Below, one piece after another: positions 18,168 through 27,017 of a stretch of DNA of 64,000 bases. The notes under the pieces are model-generated. The model did not search any database and was not told where the DNA came from. It saw only the letters and a list, made by a program, of their open reading frames with translations. A program made the position numbers and the translations under genes. Source of the stretch: Nitratireductor alexandrii (GTDB lineage: Bacteria > Pseudomonadota > Alphaproteobacteria > Rhizobiales > Rhizobiaceae); the NCBI RefSeq assembly GCF_004000215.1, contig NZ_RBVY01000005.1:62001-126000 (forward strand), written 5' to 3'. Position 1 is the stretch's first letter. Every line of letters begins with the position of its first letter.

Positions 18168-19340
18168 TCAAAGCGTCGTCCAGGCGCCGTCCCGCTGCGA
18201 AGATTTCACACAGGCCTCCACGAAGGCGACGCCTTCCACCCCGTCCTCCACGCTCGGATAGAGGACGGCGCCATCGACCGAGCCGCCCGCACCCCGCGCG
18301 GCGCGGATCGCCCGGGCCGCCTCGGCATAGATATTGGCAAACCCTTCGAGATAGCCTTCTGGATGCCCCGGCGGCACGCGCGAAAGCCGTCCCGCCGCCT
18401 CGCCCGCGCCCGCGCCGTTGCGCGTGATCAGCCGCTTCGGCGCGCCGAACGGCGTGAACCACAAATGGTTCGGGTGCTCCTGCTCCCACTCCAGCCCGCC
18501 TTTGGTGCCGTAGACCCGCAGCTTCAGCGCGTTCTCGTTGCCGGGCGCGACCTGGCTCACCCACAGCATGCCTTTCGCCCCGCCCTTGAAGCGCAGCATC
18601 ACATGCGCGTTGTCGTCGAGCGGCCGGCCGTCGACGAACGCCGTCAGATCGGCGGCCAGGCTGTCGAGGTCGAGCCCGGTCACGAAGCGGGCAAGATTGA
18701 AGGCATGCGTCCCGATATCGCCGGTCGCGCCGCCGACGCCCGAGCGCGCGGGGTCGGTGCGCCACGAGGCCTGTTTCTGGCCGGTGCCCTCCAGCTTCTC
18801 GGTCAGCCAGTCCTGCGGATATTCGACCTGGACCACGCGCAGGTCGCCAAGTTCGCCCCCGGCCACCATCGCGCGCGCCTGCCGCACCATCGGGTAACCG
18901 GTATAATTATGCGTCAGCACGAACACTTTGCCGGTTTGCTTCACCAGCGCGGCAAGTTTTTTCGCGTCCTCGAGATTGGCGGTCATCGGCTTGTCGCAGA
19001 TGACGTGAATGCCCGCCTCCAGAAACACCTTGGCGGCCGGATAGTGCATGTGGTTGGGGGTGACGATCGCCACCGCCTCGATGCCGTCGGCCCGCGCCGC
19101 CTCCGCCTTCGCCATCTCCTCGAAAGAGCCGTAGCCGCGTTCGGGATCGATCCCGAGCTCGGCCGCCGAGGCGCGCGCGCGCTCGGGATCGGAGGAGAGC
19201 GCGCCCGCCACCAGCGCGAACTCGCCGTCGAGCCGGCCTGCGATGCGGTGCACCGCGCCGATGAAGGCGCCCTGCCCGCCGCCGACCATGCCGTAGCGGA
19301 TCGGTCCGTCGCCCGCCTGTGCCTTTGATGCGCCGACCAT
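18168..19340 (-). CDS. Gfo/Idh/MocA-family oxidoreductase
   Basis: A 390-residue NAD(P)-dependent sugar or polyol dehydrogenase. The Rossmann motif is YGMVGGGQGAFIG near residues 15-27; the family's EKP-type lysine appears as VICDKPMT, and the substrate-side block GGATGDIGTHAFNLARFV is intact. Start 19340 is preceded by GGAGGG. It follows a TIM-barrel isomerase gene by 11 bases. Gfo/Idh/MocA enzymes paired with such isomerases often act through 3-keto sugars or inositols, but the substrate here is unknown. Confidence 0.92.
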   Translation of the reverse strand: MVGASKAQAGDGPIRYGMVGGGQGAFIGAVHRIAGRLDGEFALVAGALSSDPERARASAAELGIDPERGYGSFEEMAKAEAARADGIEAVAIVTPNHMHYPAAKVFLEAGIHVICDKPMTANLEDAKKLAALVKQTGKVFVLTHNYTGYPMVRQARAMVAGGELGDLRVVQVEYPQDWLTEKLEGTGQKQASWRTDPARSGVGGATGDIGTHAFNLARFVTGLDLDSLAADLTAFVDGRPLDDNAHVMLRFKGGAKGMLWVSQVAPGNENALKLRVYGTKGGLEWEQEHPNHLWFTPFGAPKRLITRNGAGAGEAAGRLSRVPPGHPEGYLEGFANIYAEAARAIRAARGAGGSVDGAVLYPSVEDGVEGVAFVEACVKSSQRDGAWTTL

Positions 19341-19351
19341 GACGGCCCTCC

Positions 19352-20410
19352 CTATTCGATCCCCATCATCTTCTTCAGCGCCGCCTCGTCGACCTCGCCG
19401 CCGGCGAAATCGTCGAAGGCCCGCTCGGTCACCCGGATGATGTGCTGCTCGATGAACGGCGCCCCCTCGGCCGCCCCGTCCTCGGGATGCTTCAGGCAGC
19501 ACTCCCATTCCAGCACCGCCCAGGAGGCGTAATCATATTGCGCAAGCTTGGAGAAGATGCCGGCGAAATCGACCTGGCCGTCGCCCAGCGAACGGAACCG
19601 CCCGGCCCGCTCGACCCAGCCCTGATAACCCGAATAGACACCCTGGCGCCCGGTCGGATTGAACTCGGCATCCTTCACGTGGAAGGCCCTGATATGCTCG
19701 TGATAGATGTCGATGAAGGCGAGATAGTCGAGCTGCTGCAGCAGGAAATGCGACGGATCGTAGTTGATGGCGCAGCGCTTGTGGCCGCCGACCGCGTCCA
19801 AAAACATCTCGAAGGTCGCGCCGTCGAACACGTCCTCGCCCGGATGGATCTCGTAGCCGAGATAAACGCCGTTTTCTTCGTAGGCGTCGAGGATCGGTTT
19901 CCAGCGCCGGCCGAGTTCCGCGAACGCCTCTTCGATCAGCCCGGCCGGGCGTTGCGGCCAGGGATAGAGATAGGGAAAGGCGAGCGCGCCGGTAAACGAC
20001 ACCGACACGTCTAGACCGAGATTGCGCGAGGCCTTGGCCGCCATCGTCACCTGGTCGGCGGCCCATTTCTGGCGCGCTTTAGGGTTGTTGTGCACGTCGG
20101 CCGGCGCGAACGCGTCGAACGCGCTGTCATAGGCTGGATGCACGGCGACGAGCTGGCCCTGCAAATGCGTCGAAAGCTCCGTCACCTCGACGCCGGCTTC
20201 CGCGCAGACGCCCTTGACCTCGTCGCAATAATCCTTCGAGCTTGCCGCCTTCTTGAGATCGAACAGACGTCCGTCCCAGGTCGGGATCTGAACGCCTTTG
20301 TAGCCAAGGCCGGCGGCCCATTTGGCGATCGCCGGCAGCGAATTGAACGGCGCGTCGTCGCCGGCGAACTGCGCGAGAAAAATCGCCGGGCCCTTCATTG
20401 TCGTCGGCAT
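19352..20410 (-). CDS. TIM-barrel sugar phosphate isomerase/epimerase family protein
   Basis: A 352-residue xylose-isomerase-like TIM barrel. Likely metal ligands appear in the usual order: glutamate in GYEIHPGED, aspartate and histidine in NYDPSHF, histidine in AFHVKDAE, and glutamate in VLEWECC. The start at 20410 has GGAGGAG just upstream. It is the first gene of a two-gene unit with the Gfo/Idh/MocA oxidoreductase. The promoter region contains a TGGT-N3-ACCA palindrome, so it is probably controlled by the nearby FCD-GntR protein. Confidence 0.9.
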   Translation of the reverse strand: MPTTMKGPAIFLAQFAGDDAPFNSLPAIAKWAAGLGYKGVQIPTWDGRLFDLKKAASSKDYCDEVKGVCAEAGVEVTELSTHLQGQLVAVHPAYDSAFDAFAPADVHNNPKARQKWAADQVTMAAKASRNLGLDVSVSFTGALAFPYLYPWPQRPAGLIEEAFAELGRRWKPILDAYEENGVYLGYEIHPGEDVFDGATFEMFLDAVGGHKRCAINYDPSHFLLQQLDYLAFIDIYHEHIRAFHVKDAEFNPTGRQGVYSGYQGWVERAGRFRSLGDGQVDFAGIFSKLAQYDYASWAVLEWECCLKHPEDGAAEGAPFIEQHIIRVTERAFDDFAGGEVDEAALKKMMGIE

Positions 20411-20591
20411 GGTCTCCTCCCTCTTGGGCTTGCCTGGTCGGCGTGGTCGTACCGGGACCGCACCCGAAGCGGGCAGCATCGCCATGCTCCCCGCACCGTT
20501 TGGCGCGCCCTCCTCCCGGGGGGAGCAAGTGTCCAGTCGCGCCGTGTCCGGGAGACCCGCGATCGCGACTGGACATTACCCCGCTCGCATT

Positions 20592-20606
20592 TTTGGTATT
20601 ACCAAA
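20592..20606. promoter_or_regulatory. Operator-like palindrome TTTGGTATTACCAAA (copy A)
   Basis: Perfect 7-base arms around one base. It belongs to a set of four WYTGGT-N3-ACCARW sites in this locus. The form matches operators of FadR/FCD-subfamily GntR regulators, and an FCD-GntR gene lies at 22986-23720. Confidence 0.65.
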
Positions 20607-20771
20607 TTTTCCGTCAGGGTCAAGCCATGCGCCACAAGGCGATTTTGCGCCACAAGGCGCATAATCTTTTTTTTAATCCATGTTTTTCATAGATTTAGAC
20701 CAAAAATCAGACTCACTGCCGCACATGCTTGCGACCGGTTTGGAAATCCGCTAGAAAAACACCAACGCCAG

Positions 20772-20786
20772 ACTGGTCCAACCAGT
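20772..20786. promoter_or_regulatory. Operator-like palindrome ACTGGTCCAACCAGT (copy B)
   Basis: Perfect 6-base arms around three bases, 83 bases upstream of the plus-strand isomerase start. It is the same motif as copies A, C and D. Confidence 0.65.
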
Positions 20787-20868
20787 TTGCCAGTCAGGCC
20801 GTTTCGAGGGAGGAGAGCGTGCGCCCGTGGCGGCGGCGCTCGCAAGCGATTTTGGAGAAGGACGGACC

Positions 20869-21756
20869 ATGCACCTTTCGACGCACAACTGGATGCGCGC
20901 CGAGCCGCTCGAGCGCACGCTCGCCCGGATCAAGAAGTTCGGCTACGAATCGATCGAGATTTCCGGTGAACCCACCCAGTACGACACCAAGGAGACGCGC
21001 GCCCTGCTCAAGGAGCATGGCATCCGCTGCTGGGGCGCGGTGACGCTGACGCTCGGCGAACGCAATCTCGCCGCCAAGGACCCCGCCCAGCGCGCCGCCT
21101 CGGTCGACTACGTCAAGAGCGTGATCACCATGGTCAACGAGCTTGAGGGCGAAATGATCACCCTGGTGCCCTGCACCGTCGGCAAGGTGGTCCCCGACGC
21201 CACGGAGGAAGAGGAGTGGCAATGGGTGGTCGAATCGACCAAGGAGTGTTTCGAACATGCGCAGAAGAAGGGGGTTCGCGTCGCCGTCGAGCCGCTGAAC
21301 CGGTTCGAGACCTATCTGTTCAACCGCTGCGCCCAGGCCTTGGCGCTCGCCGACGCGGTCAGCCCCGAATGCGGGGTCTGCCTCGACGCCTTCCATCTCA
21401 ACATCGAGGAAGCCGACATCTATGACGCGATCAGGCTTGCCGGCGACCGGCTGTTCGACTTCCACGTCGCCGACAACAACCGTTTCGCGGCCGGGCTCGG
21501 CCATCTCGACTGGGCCAAGATCGTCGCCACGCTGAAGGAGATCGGCTATGACGGCGCACTGACCAACGAGTTCGTTGCGCCCGTCGACCGGACGCCGGCG
21601 GCGATCTATCCCGACATGGTCGACCGCAATCCGAGCGACATCCCGCCCGAACAGCTCAAATTCATCCAGGATCACGGATCGAGCGTGCTGACGGAGGCAT
21701 TTTATGCCGACCAGATGCGCATCACGGCGGAAACCATCCTGCCCCTGATCCGCTAG
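20869..21756 (+). CDS. TIM-barrel sugar isomerase/epimerase family protein
   Basis: A 295-residue xylose-isomerase-like TIM barrel, closest in look to ketose 3-epimerase or hydroxypyruvate-isomerase-type proteins. Metal-ligand candidates are the glutamate of AVEPLNRFET, the aspartate and histidine of CLDAFHLN, the histidine of DFHVADNNR, and the glutamate of LTNEFV. The start at 20869 (MHLSTHNW) is preceded by GGAGAAGGA. It begins an apparent transcript that continues with the enolase-superfamily dehydratase, the GntR regulator and a 2-hydroxyacid dehydrogenase. Confidence 0.9.
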   Translation: MHLSTHNWMRAEPLERTLARIKKFGYESIEISGEPTQYDTKETRALLKEHGIRCWGAVTLTLGERNLAAKDPAQRAASVDYVKSVITMVNELEGEMITLVPCTVGKVVPDATEEEEWQWVVESTKECFEHAQKKGVRVAVEPLNRFETYLFNRCAQALALADAVSPECGVCLDAFHLNIEEADIYDAIRLAGDRLFDFHVADNNRFAAGLGHLDWAKIVATLKEIGYDGALTNEFVAPVDRTPAAIYPDMVDRNPSDIPPEQLKFIQDHGSSVLTEAFYADQMRITAETILPLIR

Positions 21757-21813
21757 GATCGGGACGGATTCGGCCGTTCCCGCCGCGACTGCGGGAACGG
21801 CACGGGGAACAAG

Positions 21814-22980
21814 ATGCGTATAGCGCGTATTGAAGCTTGGTGGGTGCGCGTTCCCATCGAAAGGAAAAACCAGCATCGAAGCGATTTCGGACAGATCGCG
21901 ACATTCGATGCCGCCATCGTTCGGGTGGAAACCGAGTGCGGGATCGTCGGCTGGGGCGAAGGCAAGAACGCCGCCGGCAGCGCCGGCGAATATGCCGCCC
22001 TGGTCCATTTGATCAACCGCGAGGTCGCGCCGGCGCTGATCGGCCGCGACCCGCGCGAGCCGGGCGTGATCTGGGAAACGCTGTATAACGGCGTGCGTCA
22101 CCAGACCGCCGCGCGCGCCGGCCACGCCATGCCGCAACTGGCCCGGCGCGGCCACACGCTGGCCGCCATCAGCGCCATCGACATCGCGCTGTGGGACATT
22201 TTGGGCAAGCATCTGGGCGCGCCGGTTTGGCGGCTTCTGGGCGGACGCAAGGCCGACAGGCTGCCCGCCTATGCATCGGGCGGCTGGGCCGGCGTCGACA
22301 CGATCGGCGAGCAGCTTTCGTCCTATATCGAAAAAGGCGGATTCCGCGCGGTAAAGATGCGCGTCGGCGCGATCGACGGCCCGCCGCACGTCTCGGCCGC
22401 GCGCGTGCGCGCCGCACGTGAAGCGCTTGGCCCCGGCGTCGACATCATGGTCGACGCGCACGGCACCTTCAATGTCGGCGACGCCAAGCGTTTCGCCGCC
22501 CTGGTCGCGGATCAGGACGTCGCCTGGTTCGAGGAACCGGTGATCGCCGACGACAAGCCCGGCATGGCCGAGATACGCGCGGCCTGCTCGATCCCGATCG
22601 CCGCCGGCGAGAGCGAGGCGACGCGGTTCGCCTTTCGCGATCTCGCGGTCCTGCGCGCCGCGGACATCTTCCAGCCCGATCTCGGCTTTTGCGGCGGCAT
22701 CAGCGAGGGATGGAAGATCGCCGCGATCGCCTCCAGCTTCAATTTGCGTCTCGCCCCGCATCTGTGGGCCGGCGCACCGTGCTTCTTCGCCGGCCTGCAT
22801 CTATGTGCCGCATCCCCGGCAAGCTTCATCATCGAATATTCGCTTGGCGCCAATCCGATGATACACGACCTCGTCGAGGAGACGATTTCCGTGCAAGACG
22901 GCATGATCGATGTTCCGGACCGACCCGGTCTCGGTTTTACCATCTCGGAGGACTATGTGAGAAAATACGCGGTGGACTGA
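21814..22980 (+). CDS. Enolase-superfamily sugar-acid dehydratase or racemase (mandelate racemase family)
   Basis: A 388-residue member of the mandelate racemase / muconate lactonising group. The KxR motif on strand 2 is K181-M-R183; metal ligands are D214 (VDAHGTF), E240 (WFEEPV) and E266 (AAGESE). D289 (FQPDLG) and H316 (LAPHLW) form the second acid-base pair typical of sugar-acid dehydratases. Those enzymes remove water from an aldonate to give a 2-keto-3-deoxy acid. The exact sugar acid cannot be told. A 2-keto-3-deoxygluconate kinase gene (kdgK) occurs at 51718, though far away. Confidence 0.9.
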   Translation: MRIARIEAWWVRVPIERKNQHRSDFGQIATFDAAIVRVETECGIVGWGEGKNAAGSAGEYAALVHLINREVAPALIGRDPREPGVIWETLYNGVRHQTAARAGHAMPQLARRGHTLAAISAIDIALWDILGKHLGAPVWRLLGGRKADRLPAYASGGWAGVDTIGEQLSSYIEKGGFRAVKMRVGAIDGPPHVSAARVRAAREALGPGVDIMVDAHGTFNVGDAKRFAALVADQDVAWFEEPVIADDKPGMAEIRAACSIPIAAGESEATRFAFRDLAVLRAADIFQPDLGFCGGISEGWKIAAIASSFNLRLAPHLWAGAPCFFAGLHLCAASPASFIIEYSLGANPMIHDLVEETISVQDGMIDVPDRPGLGFTISEDYVRKYAVD

Positions 22981-22985
22981 ATGGA

Positions 22986-23720
22986 ATGACTGAAAAAAGC
23001 CTGCTCGCCGACCTGGCCGCCTACCTGTTTGCCCATACCGACAAGCAGAGCGCGCGCACGCCCTCCGAGCGTGAGCTCGCCGAGCACTTTTGCGTCAGCC
23101 GCGGCCAGATCCGCGAGGCGCTCGCCATTCTCGAAGCCATGCAGATCGTGGAGCGGCGCGCCAAATCCGGCATCTACCTGACCCAGAGCCGGGCGAGCGT
23201 GGAAGCGCTGGCGCTGTTTGCGCGCGCCGGGCTGCCGCTCGACCCGGTGCAGATCTACGAGGCGGTGGAACTGCGCAAGATCCACGAGATCAAGGCCTCC
23301 GAACTCGCCTGCGAGCGTGCCACGGAAGAAAACTATCAGGCGCTGCGCGCCGTGCTCGACCGCTCCGAAAAGCGGCTGGCGGCGGGCGAATCGCTCAACA
23401 AGGAAGATCGCGACTTCCATCTCGAGATCGTCCGCGCGACCAAGAACAGCGTGTTTTACCGTGTGTGCAGCGTCTATTACGTGATGGGCGAAGCCAGGCT
23501 GCCGGTCTATTTCAGCGATCCCGAGCGGGGCCGGAAATCCCATGCCGAGCATCTGCAGATCTTCGATGCGCTGGTGCGCCGCGACGGCAATCTGGCCCAG
23601 GCGCTGATGAGCGCGCATCTTCAGGGCGCGGAAAGCTACTGGAAGGGCTTGATCGAGCGCGGCACGACGGTGGACGGTTCGGGACCGGCCAACCCCGATC
23701 CGCAGCTTGAGAATGTCTGA
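22986..23720 (+). CDS. GntR-family regulator, FCD subfamily
   Basis: A 244-residue regulator. The winged helix is near residues 12-75 (RTPSERELAEHFCVSRGQIR ... LEAMQIVERRAKSGIYL). The C-terminal FCD domain carries the metal or ligand residues in DRDFHLEIVRATKN and HAEHLQIFDAL. It starts five bases after the dehydratase stop and overlaps the next gene by eight bases, so it is in the operon it probably controls. Four TGGT-N3-ACCA palindromes around the locus are its likely targets. Confidence 0.92.
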   Translation: MTEKSLLADLAAYLFAHTDKQSARTPSERELAEHFCVSRGQIREALAILEAMQIVERRAKSGIYLTQSRASVEALALFARAGLPLDPVQIYEAVELRKIHEIKASELACERATEENYQALRAVLDRSEKRLAAGESLNKEDRDFHLEIVRATKNSVFYRVCSVYYVMGEARLPVYFSDPERGRKSHAEHLQIFDALVRRDGNLAQALMSAHLQGAESYWKGLIERGTTVDGSGPANPDPQLENV

Positions 23721-24702
23721 CAAAACCCCGCTCGTCCTGTCCACCCACCCGCTTCACCCGCAGGCCGAGGCCAAGCTGGAGGGGCAGGCCCGGCTGGCGG
23801 TCGCCTCCGCGCTCGACGCCGAGACGCTCGTCCGCGAGGCCGAGGCGGCCGAAATCGTCATCGTGCGCACGCCGCTGCCGGCGCACCTGTTCGAACGGGC
23901 AACCAGGCTGCGCGCGGCGGTGCGCCACGGTGCCGGGCTCGACATGATCCCGGTCGAGGCGGCGACGGCCGCCGGCGTACTGGTCGCCAACGTGCCGGGC
24001 GTCAACGCCCGCACCGTGGCCGAACATGTGCTGTTTGCCGCCATGGCGCTGTTGCGCCGCTTCCGCCTGGTCGACCGCGACCTGCGCACCAAGGGCTGGC
24101 TCGCCGGTCGCGCCCATGCCGTTGTCACCAACGAGCTTTCCGGCCGCACGATCGGCATTGTCGGCATGGGCAATATCGGCCGCACCGTCGGCGAGATCGC
24201 CACCCGGGGCTTCGGCCTCGACGTGATCGCCAACAGCCGCAATCCGCGCTCCGTTCCCGACACCATTCCCTATCGCGAAATCGACGCGCTGGTGGCCGAA
24301 AGCGATATTGTGGTGCTGTGCTGTCCGCTGACGGACGAAACGCGCGGGCTGATCGACGCCCGGCGCCTTGCGCGCATGAAGCGCGAGACCATCCTCGTCA
24401 ACGTCGCGCGCGGACCGGTGATCGACGAGGCCGCGCTGGTGGAGGCGCTGCGAAACGACCGGATCGGCGGTGCGGCGCTCGACGTCTTCGACACCCAGCC
24501 CCTGCCCGCCGACCATCCGCTCCTGGCGCTCGACAACGTGGTGCTGACGCCGCACATGGCCGGCATCACCGAGGAAAGCATGGCCCGCATGGGCCTTGGC
24601 GCGGTGGAGGAGAGCCTGCGCATCCTGGCCGGCGAGCTGCCGGTCAATTTCTGCAACCCGGACGCCGAGCCGCGCTACCGGGCCCGCTTTCCGCGCGCGT
24701 GA
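23713..24702 (+). CDS. D-2-hydroxyacid dehydrogenase family protein
   Basis: A 329-residue NAD-dependent dehydrogenase. The nucleotide fold is GIVGMGNIGRTVG (near residue 153), the catalytic arginine is in VNVARGPVID and the histidine in LTPHMAG. The glutamate that normally completes the triad (consensus DVFxxEP) is replaced by glutamine in DVFDTQPLP, so catalysis may differ from the textbook scheme. ATG 23713 overlaps the GntR gene; an in-frame TTG two codons earlier is less likely. It probably oxidises or reduces a hydroxy acid made by this pathway. Confidence 0.9.
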   Translation: MSDKTPLVLSTHPLHPQAEAKLEGQARLAVASALDAETLVREAEAAEIVIVRTPLPAHLFERATRLRAAVRHGAGLDMIPVEAATAAGVLVANVPGVNARTVAEHVLFAAMALLRRFRLVDRDLRTKGWLAGRAHAVVTNELSGRTIGIVGMGNIGRTVGEIATRGFGLDVIANSRNPRSVPDTIPYREIDALVAESDIVVLCCPLTDETRGLIDARRLARMKRETILVNVARGPVIDEAALVEALRNDRIGGAALDVFDTQPLPADHPLLALDNVVLTPHMAGITEESMARMGLGAVEESLRILAGELPVNFCNPDAEPRYRARFPRA

Positions 24703-24763
24703 GACGCACCTTTTCGCCGGCCGCTGGCAACGAGCTCCGCAGCCCGCCGCGGCGCGCGAAGTC

Positions 24764-25843
24764 CTACGAGGCGTGGCGCAGGCTGAGACCGGAGACCCGG
24801 TCGAAGAAGTGGACTTTCTCGGGGTCCCAGGCAAACCGCACCTGCTCGTCATAGGCGACCTTGGTCTGGGCCGAGACCGTCGCCCTGAGCACCGACGCGC
24901 CGGCATGCAGGGTCAGGATCTTTTCCACGCCATGATCCTCGATGTCGTGGATCGTGGCTTGGCCCGGCGCATCGGCGTCGAGCCGCACATCCTCGGGGCG
25001 AATGCCGAAGGTCAGGTCGCGGCCGGCGACCGAGCCGTTGAGCGTGCCGGCGAGCGGCAGCGTCTGGCCGGCCCGCGACAGCGCCGCGCCGCCATCCTCC
25101 ACCTTGCCGTCGAGCAGGTTCATCGGCGGCGAGCCGACCGCGCGGGCGACGAACGTGTTGCGCGGGCGGGAATAGATTTCCTGCGGCGTGCCGATCTGGA
25201 CCAGGCGTCCCTCGTTGAGCACGCCGATCTTGTCGCCCATCGACATCGCCTCGACCTGGTCATGGGTGACGAACAGGAAGGTCGCGCCGAGATTCATCTG
25301 CAGGTTCTTCAACTGCGTGCGCAGCGCCTCGCGCAGCTTGGCGTCGAGCGCCGACAGCGGTTCGTCCATCAAGAAAACGCGCGGCTCGCGCACGATGGCG
25401 CGCCCGATCGACACGCGCTGCATCTCGCCGCCGGACAGGCGGTCCGTCTTGCGCTCGAGCAGGTGTTCGATCCGCAAAACCTTGGCGACTCGGGCCACTT
25501 TTTCGTCGATTTCGGCGCGCGGCGTGGCGCGAATCTTCGATTTCAGCGGAAATTCGAGATTTTCGCGCACGGTATAGCGCGGATAAAGCGAATATTGCTG
25601 CAAAACCAGCGCGACATCGCGCTCGGCCGGGCCCCAATCGTTCACCCGTTCGCCGTCGATGAGCACCTCACCCGTCGTCGGCGCCTCCAGGCCGGCGATC
25701 ACGCGCAGCGTGGTCGTCTTGCCGGCACCGGTTTCGCCGAGCAGCACGAAAAATTCGCCGTCGGCGATCTCCACGTCGAGATTCTTCAGCGCCGTGTGGC
25801 TACCGAATTTCTTGCTGATGTTCTTGAGCTGGATATGGGCCAT
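24764..25843 (-). CDS. Sugar ABC transporter ATPase 2 (UgpC/MalK type)
   Basis: A 359-residue ATPase: Walker A GETGAGKTTT near residue 37, Q-loop LVLQQYSLYP, signature LSGGEMQR, Walker B VFLMDEPLSALD. A C-terminal TOBE-type domain follows (FGIRPEDVRLDADAPGQATI). The start at 25843 (MAHIQLKN) is the family's usual one. It is the last gene of the importer operon. Together with the next ATPase it probably forms a heterodimer, as in the rhizobial GlpST system. Confidence 0.93.
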   Translation of the reverse strand: MAHIQLKNISKKFGSHTALKNLDVEIADGEFFVLLGETGAGKTTTLRVIAGLEAPTTGEVLIDGERVNDWGPAERDVALVLQQYSLYPRYTVRENLEFPLKSKIRATPRAEIDEKVARVAKVLRIEHLLERKTDRLSGGEMQRVSIGRAIVREPRVFLMDEPLSALDAKLREALRTQLKNLQMNLGATFLFVTHDQVEAMSMGDKIGVLNEGRLVQIGTPQEIYSRPRNTFVARAVGSPPMNLLDGKVEDGGAALSRAGQTLPLAGTLNGSVAGRDLTFGIRPEDVRLDADAPGQATIHDIEDHGVEKILTLHAGASVLRATVSAQTKVAYDEQVRFAWDPEKVHFFDRVSGLSLRHAS

Positions 25844-25907
25844 GCGTGTTATCCGTCCTGGCGTGCGGCGGCGCTGGCGGGCGCGGCGGAAAGGCGGCGG
25901 CGCGCCC

Positions 25908-27017
25908 TCACAGCTGCACGCCCAGCGAGTTGCCCGAGGCGGCGTCGAAGAAATGCGCCTGGGCCGGGTCGATACGGGCAAAGACCTGCCGGCCCGGGCC
26001 GCCGACGAAGCCGCTGCGGGTGCGGGCGCGCAAATAGTCGTCGCCGACTTGGAGATCGACGATGTCGTGCGATCCCAACGGCTCGATCAGATGCGCCTCC
26101 AGCGGCAGGTAGCCGTCGCGCGGCTCGAGCGAAACGTCGATCCCCTCCGGCCGGATGCCCAGCTTGAGGCCGTCCGCGCCGGCCCGCGCCGATTGAAGAT
26201 GCGACAACAGCGTGCCGGGAAAGGCGAAACCCTTTTGCGACCCCGGCGGCACCACTTCCGCACCGCCATCGGCGTCCGCAACCCGGATGTCGGTGACGTT
26301 CATCACCGGGCTGCCGACGAATTGCGCGACGAACAGGTTGGCCGGCCGGGAATAGACCTCCTGCGGGCTGCCGACCTGCTGCAGAATGCCCTCGTGCATG
26401 ATCACGATCCGGTCGGCGAGCGCCATCGCCTCGATCTGGTCGTGGGTGACGTAGATGGTGGTCGAGCCCTGCTCCAGGTGCAGCCGCTTGATCTCGGCGC
26501 GCATCTCCTCGCGCAGCTTGGCGTCGAGCGCGCCGATCGGTTCGTCCATCAGGATCGCCTTCGGCCGGCGCACCAGCGCGCGCCCGATCGCCACGCGCTG
26601 CATGTCGCCGCCCGACAGCGCCGAGGGCCGTTTCGACAGCAGTTCGGTGATGCGCAGCACCTTGGCCACGCTTTGGACCTCGCGCTCGATCCCGGCGCGG
26701 TCATGGCCCATCGCCCGCAGCGGAAAGGCGATGTTTTCGAACACCGTCATATGCGGATAGAGCGAGAACGACTGGAACACGAAGGCGATGTCGCGATGCG
26801 CCGCCTTGATGTCCTGCACGACCTTGCCGTCGATCAGGATATCGCCCTCGTCGATCGTTTCCAGCCCGGCGATGGCGCGCAGCGTCGTCGTCTTGCCGCA
26901 ACCCGACTGGCCCAGAAGCACGATGAATTCGCCGCTCTCGATGTCGAGGTTCAAGTCCTTGATGACCTGCACCTCGCCAAAGAATTTCTGCACCCCGCGA
27001 AGTTCGATCTGGGTCAT
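25908..27017 (-). CDS. Sugar ABC transporter ATPase 1 (UgpC/MalK type)
   Basis: A 369-residue ATPase with Walker A GQSGCGKTTT, Q-loop FVFQSFSLYPHM, signature LSGGDMQR, Walker B AILMDEPIGALD and a C-terminal TOBE-type domain (LGIRPEGIDV). Its ATG overlaps the stop of the 81-residue membrane protein (ATGA, 27014-27017). It differs clearly in sequence from the other ATPase of the operon, so this is not a homodimeric MalK arrangement. Confidence 0.93.
   Translation of the reverse strand: MTQIELRGVQKFFGEVQVIKDLNLDIESGEFIVLLGQSGCGKTTTLRAIAGLETIDEGDILIDGKVVQDIKAAHRDIAFVFQSFSLYPHMTVFENIAFPLRAMGHDRAGIEREVQSVAKVLRITELLSKRPSALSGGDMQRVAIGRALVRRPKAILMDEPIGALDAKLREEMRAEIKRLHLEQGSTTIYVTHDQIEAMALADRIVIMHEGILQQVGSPQEVYSRPANLFVAQFVGSPVMNVTDIRVADADGGAEVVPPGSQKGFAFPGTLLSHLQSARAGADGLKLGIRPEGIDVSLEPRDGYLPLEAHLIEPLGSHDIVDLQVGDDYLRARTRSGFVGGPGRQVFARIDPAQAHFFDAASGNSLGVQL

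Larger units (their letters stand above)
20411..20868. other. Divergent intergenic region (458 bases) between two isomerase genes
   Basis: There is no convincing gene here. It holds two operator-like palindromes (20592-20606 and 20772-20786), an AT-rich stretch at about 20590-20720 that is unusual for this GC-rich segment, and the leader with GGAGAAGGA for the plus-strand isomerase. It presumably contains both divergent promoters. Confidence 0.7.

Noticed and set aside
20794-22800. Minus-strand open frame of 668 codons
   Set aside because: It is antisense to the isomerase and enolase-superfamily genes, which have complete active sites.
23512-24906. Minus-strand open frame of 464 codons
   Set aside because: It is antisense to the GntR regulator and hydroxyacid dehydrogenase.
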